64,000 bases of DNA from Sorex araneus (Eukaryota > Chordata > Mammalia > Eulipotyphla > Soricidae). The stretch is taken from assembly GCF_027595985.1 (NCBI RefSeq), contig NC_073303.1:367632386-367696385 (forward strand), in the 5' to 3' direction. A program made the position numbers and the translations under genes. How positions within the stretch are numbered: position 1 is the first letter of the stretch; each line of letters begins with the position of its first letter. Below are positions 56,531 to 64,000 of the stretch, piece by piece. The notes beneath the pieces are model-generated. The model saw only the letters and a list, made by a program, of their open reading frames with translations. It did not search any database and had not been told where the DNA came from.

Positions 56531-57957
56531 TGTCCTTTCTCCCTTGCCACAAAGAGTTTAGGTTTATCTGGTAATAATCTCTAAACATTTTAAGACAACA
56601 TTGGTATGTCCTGTTCCCCTTGCCACAGGAAGCTTAGGTTTAATCACAGTGCTCCCGAGGCACTTCCATTCCACTGTGTTTATCTGTAAACTCCTCTCTG
56701 TACTCTCTTCCCCAACCGGTCTATCACCTTTTCCCCCTAATCATACTCTGTTAACTTGCAAGGCCAGATTCCTCAGAAATCTGTGATTTTATATGTATGA
56801 GTGAAATATTGCCTTTCTCCTCTCCTTGTATCTTTTGAATAGTTTACTTTAAAGCAATGTCCTTTTTGTATGGACAAAGAAAGACAGTCAATATTATGCT
56901 TTATAACTTGGGATTTAATTGGCTTTGAATATTATTCACTCCCGGGCATCTGCTTTCCTGACTTAAGCCCCAGTTGTCCTTAGTTCCTAGCACCCCAAAA
57001 GTAGGGTCCCGACAAGGGACTGAAGGGACCCAGGGCAAGCTGTGAGCTACCCTGGCATCAATATGGGCCAGACCAATGCACCGCAATTCTTAACTATAAG
57101 TTAAGAACTTGGGGCTGGAGGGATAGCACAGCGGGTAGGGCATTTGCCTTGCACATGACCGACCCGGGTTCTATTCCCCACATCCCATATGGTCCCCTGA
57201 GCACTGCCAGGAGAACTTTCTGAGTGCAGAGCCAGGAATAAGCCCTGTGCATCGTCAGGTGTGACCCAAAAAGCGAAAAAAATAATATAAGTTAAGAGCT
57301 TGATCATGGACAAACGCTATCATGATCCAAAAACAACTAGAACCCTGCATGGAAAGACTAATCTGGCCTGAGCACTGCAGTCTAAGATCCAGATGACCCC
57401 GGGAGAGCAATTCTATAAGCTTAATGCACCTCTTACTGTGTTCATACAAAATGGTTAATATTATGAATACTTATATGTTGGACAAGGAGAGGAGAAACAC
57501 ACCCATGGGATTCTGCCCTTGGATGGGTCATCCTGCTGAAAGAGAATCTGTCCTAGAAGCAGCATCCCCTGAGGGAAAGAACTTTACCCCTATTGATTGT
57601 GACCACACCTATGTGTAAGCCCCAAACCCTGATGCTGGGGACTTAACTAGTCTGTAAGAGTGGGCTGTGGGTTTCCAGATCCAGCGTGCCGGATCCAAAT
57701 CCAGATCCAGAGTGAGAAGGAGAATGAAGTAGCATGGAGGAGGAAGAAGCAGGAGGAGAATCAGAGGAGAATGGAGATGGGAATGGAATAAACTGCAACT
57801 GAGACCAACCACCTGGCCCTCGTTCCTTCCTTCGCCTGCTCATCATCATCTACCTCCCTGGGGTGGAGGAAGCGGCATGAGACTACTGAATGCAGGCGGT
57901 GGGAGAGATAGGGCCCTGCTGTACCCCCCTTTTTTGTGTTTACACAAGTGAGAATAG
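56531..57957 (+). mobile_element. LTR-like insert inside L1
   Basis: This block splits the L1 exactly between two consecutive segments of its sequence. Its body is GC-richer than the L1. It carries a tandem 46-bp duplication near its left end. Near its right end is GGAATGGAATAAACTGCAAC, a polyadenylation-type signal, followed by a C/T-rich stretch, as in an LTR R-U5 region. It contains a SOR SINE. Possible short duplicated AGAATA flanks occur near 56516 and 57952. There are no coding regions, so a solo LTR is likely, of unassigned class. It could also be another retroelement. Confidence 0.45.
57111..57285 (+). mobile_element. SOR SINE, young, 16-bp TSD
   Basis: Nearly intact: GGGGCTGGAGGGATAGCACA, A box TAGCACAGCGGG, B box GGTTCTATTCC, CCCATATGGTCCCCTGAGCA, GTGTGACCCAAAAAGCG plus poly(A). 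The TSD TATAAGTTAAGAACTT/TATAAGTTAAGAGCTT is at 57095-57110 and 57286-57301. It is inserted within the LTR-like block. Confidence 0.97.
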
Positions 57958-58237
57958 TATATTTAAAAAAAAAAACTAAAAAGAAATCTGTGTTCGAGGG
58001 GATGCAGTGAAAAAGTATCGCTCATCCACTGATGGGAGGAATGTTGGCTAGTTCAACCTCTGTGAAAAACAGTACAGATGTTTCTCTGAAAAGAAAGAAT
58101 AGAGCTGCCATAGGACCCAGTAACTCTACTTTGTGGTATCTACCCTCCAAGACAATAAAAGTCCACAAAAACATTGCTCACAATATTATTTATATAAAGA
58201 CACATGAACACCATTATTATTATTTGTGATATTATTA

Positions 58238-58269
58238 TCACAATATTATTTATATAAATAATATTGTGA
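58238..58269. repeat. Perfect 32-bp palindrome with local duplications
   Basis: Positions 58238-58253 are the exact reverse complement of 58254-58269, centred on TATATA. The ATATTATTTATATAAAGACA phrase flanks it on both sides (about 58183 and 58273), so the L1 segment here was duplicated and inverted. Confidence 0.95.
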
Positions 58270-58378
58270 GTAATATTATTTATATAAAGACATATGAACA
58301 CCTTTATTCATGTAAAGAAAGAAAGACAGTATAATTACTAGGTGCCCAACTACAGATAGTGGAGAATAAGAGTGTGGT

Positions 58379-58467
58379 ACTTCAATAGCTCAGGTGGTAG
58401 AACAGAGGACTGTAGTGGTTGAGCCATGGCAATCCTTAGGTTGCTGGTTCGATTCCAGCTTGAAGGA
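58379..58467 (+). tRNA. tRNA-Tyr(GTA)-like gene with intron, likely pseudogene
   Basis: An 89-nt cloverleaf-compatible unit. The A box TAGCTCAGGTGG (58386-58397) and B box GGTTCGATTCC (58446-58456) match consensus. The anticodon GTA is at 58412-58414, in a GAGGA/TCCTT stem. A 16-nt intron (58416-58431) sits one base 3' of the anticodon, the standard place for eukaryotic tRNA-Tyr. The T stem GCTGG/CCAGC pairs fully. Defects: A-G at acceptor pair 1-72, C-A at D-stem pair 11-24, and no nearby TTTT terminator. It lies inside an L1, where it replaces nothing obvious. ACTTCA occurs at both edges (58379 and 58467). Retention of the intron points to DNA or pre-tRNA origin, not mature tRNA. Function is unlikely. 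Confidence 0.8.
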
Positions 58468-59015
58468 CTTCAGGACATATATATGATGAAATACTGTGTC
58501 ATGTAAGGAAAGATGATATCATGCAATTTGCTACAACTGGGATAGAAATAGAGGATATCATATGAAGTAAAAAAGATGAACAAATATTGAATGATCTCTA
58601 TCATCTATGGTGTATAGAATAATAGGATAAGGAAATTCCAGGCATCAAAGAGGTCATTGAAATGGACCTTATATTTCAGAAATGGAAATGAGAAGAAAGG
58701 AAAGAAATCAAGGGTTGGGGAAGTAAGAAGAGGCAGACAAAGGATAAGAGGGGTCTTAGACACATAGGGCTTAGAGAGGTAAAGTATTTTACCAAAGAGC
58801 CAATGAAAGAGAATGAAGTCCAAACTATAGTAACAAATTAAAAAATATGCCTTTCATGGTGGTAGGTTGGGGGTCAGAGGAAATTTGGGACATTGGTGGA
58901 AGGAAGTTGACATTGACGGAGTTATTGCTGTAGGAACATTGTAGTCCTAGAACTCTGTTATGAACAACTTTGTGAATCATGGTGCCTTAATGTAAAAATA
59001 AAAGTAAAAATAAAC

Positions 59016-61363
59016 CAATGGTAGGAATTATTTACTGAATTTATCAACCTAAGCTACAAAATAAGTACTACCATGTTCTAAAATATAGATAAAATAATGG
59101 AAAATTTTAATAGAGCACTGGAAACAAAAACTCAAATAAAATTACTATAACTTAAAACTACAATAACCTAAATAACAAATTAAAGAGGACATTAAGTAAT
59201 ATGATATAAGGTAAAAAAAGAAGAGAGAATTATTAAACTAGAATGTAAGTCAATAAAATACACGAATAAAATGCTTGGAGAAAACATGATATGGTGTAAA
59301 GAACACCATAAAAAGGTCTAAACTGTTTAAAAATGGAGTCATGGAGAAAGAGGAAAGAAAATGGGGAAAATGGGATAGATGCAATATTTGTAAAGACAAT
59401 AACTCGGGTTTTATTTCATTAGTGTGAGAGTTAGACATACATAGAGCTAAGAACCTTTGTGAATGAAATGATGTAAAGTATCAGACTTTGACTATAGGAA
59501 TTGAGGTAATGGGTAGGCAGAGGAGTGAATAGGAAGTGTCCTACAGACTATATGAGGGAGAGATTTTGACATTTTGGTGATGTGATGTGGTAATGTTGTA
59601 CCTCTAAAACATAAATGTTTACATTCTTGTAAACTATAATAACCTCTCAAATGAAAAGAAAAGGCATAAGGTACTAAAAGGGACAATTTATAATGTTACA
59701 AGAATAAATCCATTAAAACATATAGAAATTTTAAATTGGTAGGTCATTAAAATAATTTGATATTTTAGCAATTTATTTTTATAATGATCAAACAAGCAAA
59801 CTGAAAATAAGACTATGGAAAATAAGAACAAAACAACTAGAAGTTAATCTGAAGGTCAATTTTCAATATCTCTAAAGCACATTATTTTCAAATTCTGACA
59901 AACTACTTGCCATAATGACCTAGTAAAATTTTGTCTAGTCATTTTATAACGGAAGAAGCAATCTGGTGTTCTCTAGGGGTGAGAGGAACAATACAATTGG
60001 TTCAGGATTATGATAGTTCCTGAGACTTTGTCTGAGCACTGTCTAGTTGAAAGCTGGTCTCTACTGCTGCCTGTTCAACTTAAACAAATAAAATAAAAAG
60101 CTTAGTCAAATAAATGTTTTTAGTCTGATCTGGCATCCTCAACAAGAAACAAATGCTAGGATTGGCATCTAAAGGAAATTCAACTGGAAGTCACTTTTTT
60201 GTCTAACTGGTGATAAAATTGTGTCAGATTAGAAGCAAATTCAGTATCATAAACACTTCAAGAAGAGGCTTTCAAATTGCATCTGACAGTAAGATTTGGG
60301 GTGTATTGACCTCTAACACAACTTATAATAAGCAACTAATTTGCTCCTAATTAATCTCTACAAGGTGAGTACATATTTCCTAAACCTTAAGCCCCAAATG
60401 ATTTAAAAGGTGAAATTTGACAGTAACTAAAATTTCTATAGACAGATTTGCTGAATATTTATTGGATCAAAGTGCCACTCTGCTCAAAATCTCTATGGAA
60501 AAAGGAACAGACAGAACTAATTATTGGTAAGTGATCAATATTAAAAACATCAACAGTAGCCACATCTGTCAAGAAGGTGTTTTCCCCTTTTAACTGACAT
60601 AGTGGAATTTTGAATATTTGAGTAATCTTCCCAAGGTCTACAAACACTTATGCTCAGCTGATGCCTCTCTATCATCCCTGTCTAGTCTCAGTCTATTCCC
60701 ACACTGCAATCTGATACGGAAAAGTAATTATTCCATGGGACACCATTCTGAGAGGAGAGAAGAGTGTGGAATATAGACCAGTATCAACAGATAATAGAGA
60801 ACCAGAGTATTGATAAGAGGAATGCCAAACAAAACCAGAGCAGGCATGGATCTGAGAGAAATTGAACATTAGTTAGAGAAACACAACATGCATTATTCAT
60901 AGTTTGTACAGAATATGTGTATGGGGGGGGCAGGAGCAGAATGAGATGGATAGAAGTGAAATAACAATGGTTCCTTTTTTAAAATTTATGGTTTAGTAGA
61001 CTTATTTTGTTAATGCCTCATCTGGTAATCATTTTTATTTTATCATTCCAAATTTTAGGCCAATATTGTCAAACTTTACATGCATTAGACTCATGGGTAG
61101 GGGGTTGGGGTGTGCTTGGTAAGCTCAACTTGATGAATTTCTTTCTGAAGGTCTGTCTGTCTGTCTGTCTCTCACACACACAGACACACGACTGTCTTAT
61201 CCAATATATTCAGGTAGTATTCACAATGTTCCATTTTCAACAAGACTTCAGATAATATTAATTAACCATACTGGTTTGGAGGCCACATCTTGAGAACCCC
61301 TGCTTAAGATATCGCTGCAATATAAATCAGCAAAGCAAATGATAATAAATAATAAGAATTAAA
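59016..61363. other. Unique AT-rich sequence, no gene seen
   Basis: No supported exon. A TCTG/CA microsatellite lies at 61149-61190. A G-run is at about 60924. Confidence 0.4.
61149..61190. repeat. (TCTG)n then (CA)n microsatellite
   Basis: About five TCTG units followed by CTCACACACACAGACACAC. Confidence 0.9.
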
Positions 61364-61527
61364 GGGGCTAGAGAAATGGAGCACAAGTTATGGCATTTAT
61401 ATTGCATGCAAACAACCCAGGTTCGATCCCTAGTCTGCCATATGGGCCCTTGAGCACTGCAAGGAGTGATCCTTTAGCCAGGAATAATCCCGGAGCACTG
61501 TCAGGTATGCCTCCAAAATATAAATTA
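61364..61527 (+). mobile_element. Diverged SOR SINE
   Basis: GGGGCTAGAGAAATGGAGCAC, CATTTATATTGCATGC, B box GGTTCGATCCC, GCCATATGGGCCCTTGAGCA and GGTATGCCTCCAAAATA. TAATAAGAATT/TAATAAGAACT flanks may be the TSD. Confidence 0.9.
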
Positions 61528-61589
61528 ATAAGAACTAACAATTGCAAAGCAGTTTTTACTTGTAGTTAATATGCCCACTATATCGGGTA

Positions 61590-61770
61590 CCTTATGGATC
61601 CTGCAAAATAATCCTTCTTGAAATGTGCTATTGCTTTCTCATTTGATAAAGAAAGAAATGGTAGATGAAACAGGCTAGAAGACTTGTCTAAAGTCACACT
61701 TCCAGAATCACTTAAACCTAGTCTGATTCCAAAGAAGCTGCAAATCTGTTTGTACACTTCCCTAATATTA
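61590..61770 (+). mobile_element. MIR/L2-type relic
   Basis: GATGAAACAGGCTAGAAGAC, TTGTCTAAAGTCACACTTCC and the CTAGTCTGATTCCAAAG order match the MIR/L2 core (GAAACTGAGGC... CCAAGGTCACACAG... GTCTGACTCCAAAG). Confidence 0.65.
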
Positions 61771-62205
61771 GTGTGCAAAACACCAATCACTGGGAAATCT
61801 TTATAAAAGTTCCAACTCCTGGGAACTATATTGCAAGATTCTCACTCAATATTTTTATAATGAAACTTATGAATCCATATTTCTAACTAAGAACACATTT
61901 TCAGACATTGATTGAAGCAGTAAAATACTGTGGTCTCAGGGCAAACAGGCCAGAAAATGGTAGCATCCATCCATTCTATTATTGAATCAAGGCAGTTTTG
62001 TCTGTGAGTACTGTGCAGACTCCATAGAACTCTTCCATCAACGTAGTGTATGGGATAAAATTTTAGCTTATTCTTTAGCCATTGATTTAAGAATTGCATA
62101 AACTTTAAAACTATGAAGGCCACCTATGGAGATTGCATTCATTACATATATGTATATATATGTATATTATATGTACTACATATATTATATCCCATTACAC
62201 ACACA
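61771..62205. other. Unique sequence, TA-rich near right end
   Basis: Positions 62140-62205 are TA/CA-rich low complexity. No gene seen. Confidence 0.45.
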
Positions 62206-62208
62206 TAT

Positions 62209-62269
<61 letters not shown>

Positions 62270-62270
62270 C
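62206..62270. repeat. (ATC)n microsatellite, retroelement tail
   Basis: About 21 ATC units at the 3' end of the antisense composite element. It is an expanded version of the ATGACA/ATG tail used by RTE-type elements. Confidence 0.95.
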
Positions 62271-62905
62271 ATTGATTGTTGAATTTCTCGAGTGGTCTCA
62301 GTAATGTCTCCATTTGTCCTAGCCCTCTTTACTTGTCCTTCCCAATGATGGAGGCTCTTTCAGGCTCAGGGGAATGAGACCCAGCATTATTACTGGTTTG
62401 GGCATATGAATACACCATGTGGGCAGGAAACTCTCGGTAGCTTGCCAGGTTCTCCCAGAGGGAGAAAGAGGCCATAAGATGTCTTCCAGGAGCTTGGTTT
62501 TAAGTCTCTGAATGTTGGCCGTTGGTGGGATTACACAGTGCCAGGGGTAGTCCCTGGGTGTGACTGCCTAGCTACTGGAAAATGGGAAATCTGGGCAGAA
62601 AAGGCCCTGTCCTGATCCAAGCAGGCTTGGAGGTCTCAGCACCAGGTCCCACACACCTGGGTTCCTCTACTGGTGCCTTCATGCGAGAGGCTTGTCTGAA
62701 TGTGTGGAGAGGGACCTTGAGCATGGCTGTGGCTAGGCTCCGGAGGTCTTCGGCGCGGGGAGCTCTGCTCTGGGCAGGGAAGGAAGCTGGAGCCCAGCCC
62801 CTCTGAGGGGCCCCAGGGGAGCATGTGGGCAAGAGACTCTCTTCTGGGAGCTTGTTTTGAAGTCTCTGGATGTTGGCCATTGGTGGGATTACACGGCGCC
62901 TGGGA
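62206..62905 (-). mobile_element. GC-rich composite retroelement with (ATC)n tail
   Basis: On the minus strand the 3' end is an (ATG)n tail (62206-62270). Before it lie the RTE-like GACATTACTGAGACCACTCG and the composite body GAGAACCTGGCAAGCTACCG. Upstream is a GC-rich 5' body (about 62490-62900) not found in the shorter composites. A phrase of about 50 bp (AGCTTG, AAGTCTCTG, ATGTTGGCC, TGGTGGGATTACAC) occurs twice in direct orientation, at about 62490-62543 and 62848-62900. The long open frames here follow the GC-rich body and lack family matches. Confidence 0.6.
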
Positions 62906-63669
62906 TATATATATATATCCCACTCAGCACTTACTATCCTCCATTTCACTCATTCATGATTCTTCAGTGTTGAAGTTCTTCAGGACCCTACAAGAGTCAT
63001 CTTGCTGGGTGCTGTTGGATGTAACTCAGCTGGACCAGGGCAAGATTCAAATTGCTCTATTAATAAAACACCTTTTCCATGACTCCCGTATCATTTGCCC
63101 AGTATGGAAACCACTGTTCCAGATCATTTCTGATTGGAGTCCTTCTGTTCGAGCTGAACTGCAGAGAGCAAACGGGGCCTTTTGTGCAGCTGTTTCCAAG
63201 CACGCATTCTCTCTCAGTCCCTTCACTTACATTCTTAAAGAATCACAGATGGTGGTCCAGCCAGTTATCAAAGCCAAAATTTAGATTTCAGGGGGAGGAC
63301 GGGGGAGGGCAAGCTGAGACACTTAGGAACTCTCATTCTTCTAACCCCAAATTTTGTGGCTGAGTTGGAAAAGTCACAAGTTATCTACTTCACCTATATC
63401 TCAGGCAGTTAAATAATTTCAAGTAGAAAATCCACCTGGTCAGTCTCTCTAAGGAGCGGCAACAAGACCCTAGACAACTGCTGCAGCTGGTGAGGGAAGA
63501 GGGAGGCCGTCGGCTCATTTATCTTATACGTGTTGCACACCTACTAAGTGCTGACCACTGTTGCCATCAGGGGATTCTGCAGAGAACCAGAGGAAAGTGC
63601 CAGAGTAACAGCTCTCCTGGTGGTTTCAGCTGATTGGACGAGATAGAAATCAAACAGGATGTAAAGGCC
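62906..63669. other. Unique sequence, no gene confirmed
   Basis: A 20-bp palindrome GGGATATATATATATATCCC lies at about 62902-62921. The longest plus-strand open frame of the window (62823-63284) starts in the retroelement and runs about 113 codons through this unique DNA. It has no recognised family, splice sites or upstream promoter. Confidence 0.35.
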
Positions 63670-63745
63670 ATCAAGGTGGCTGAACAGCAGAGCGGTTGCC
63701 TTGCACATGTGAGAGTCAGAGTTCAACCTCTGGTCCTGCGAAAGA
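63670..63745 (+). mobile_element. Truncated tRNA-derived SINE
   Basis: AAGGTGGCTGAACAGCAGAG, GGTTGCCTTGCACATGTGAG and AGTTCAACCTCTGGTCCTGC represent the tRNA-like head, followed by an A-rich stretch. Confidence 0.65.
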
Positions 63746-64000
63746 AAGATTATTAAATAAAAGCAAATAGAATAGTAAATGAACTTGATTTCAATCATGA
63801 TAAATATTATACAGAAAATTTAAAAAATAGAATGTTCAGAGAGTAAGTGGATGGGGTGGGACAGAATACTACTTAAAAATGTTGATAATAAGAAAACTGT
63901 CATAAAAGGTAATTTGAGCTGTAGGTAATGAAAAGAACTGGCATGTAAAGAAAAATGATGAGAGACAGAAGAAAGACCATCTAGGACCTTCTTTAGAGTA
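63746..64000. other. Unique AT-rich sequence
   Basis: Nothing recognised up to the window end. Confidence 0.5.

Larger units (their letters stand above)
57958..59015 (+). mobile_element. L1 ORF2 3' region and 3' end, right half
   Basis: It continues the L1 from 56530: GTTCGAGGGGATGCAGTGAA, ACTGATGGGAGGAATGTTGG, CCATAGGACCCAGTAACTC, GCAATTTGCTACAACTGGG, then the lineage 3' UTR (GACATTGGTGGAAGGAAG, CATGGTGCCTTAATG) and an A-rich end. It is interrupted by a tRNA-Tyr-like unit and local duplications. Confidence 0.85.

Noticed and set aside
62206-62270. Possible CRISPR-like or coding poly-isoleucine repeat
   Set aside because: It is a simple (ATC)n microsatellite forming a retroelement tail. There is no repeat-spacer structure anywhere in the window.
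62572-62949. Proline/alanine-rich open frames on the minus strand
   Set aside because: They coincide with the GC-rich body of a composite retroelement. High G+C alone explains the lack of stops.

Overview
This is non-coding mammalian DNA: AT-rich, without operons or long open frames, and full of old and young retroelements. The commonest repeat is a tRNA-derived SINE of about 175 bp. It has a GGGGCTGGAGC-type start, A and B boxes, and a tail ending in GTGACCCAAAAAGC plus poly(A). I recognise it from memory as the SOR family of shrews, so the source is most likely Sorex or a close relative. No database was available to confirm this. MIR, L2 and MaLR relics are also present, as expected in any placental mammal.

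Layout. 1-4.4 kb is mostly unique sequence, with one GC-richer block (about 1.98-2.70 kb) that could be a conserved regulatory element. 4.4-8 kb is a repeat cluster: SINEs, L1 pieces in both orientations, a 155-bp imperfect palindrome, and an RTE-tailed composite element. 8-20 kb is mainly unique, with a (GGAA)n tract, a MaLR LTR and two L1 3' ends. 20-22.2 kb has an antisense L1 3' end and the only convincing exon candidate (22030-22138, minus strand). 22.4-31.9 kb holds many SINEs, an RTE LINE with a perfect target-site duplication (TSD), a MaLR LTR and a 5'-inverted L1. 32-55 kb is SINEs in both orientations, microsatellites and relics. 56.2-59 kb is a nested stack: an L1 is split by an LTR-like insert, which is itself split by a young SINE, and a tRNA-Tyr-like gene sits inside the L1. 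62.2-62.9 kb is a GC-rich composite retroelement with an (ATC)n tail.

Functional reading. No complete protein-coding gene is visible. The window looks like intergenic sequence or a large intron of a minus-strand gene. The best-supported interaction is parasitism between retroelements: a second SINE type joins the SOR-like tRNA head to a 3' tail that matches the 3' end of the RTE LINE copies here. This resembles BovB and its SINE partners. Most open frames of 60-150 codons lie in SINE antisense strands, microsatellites or AT-rich unique DNA and are not genes.
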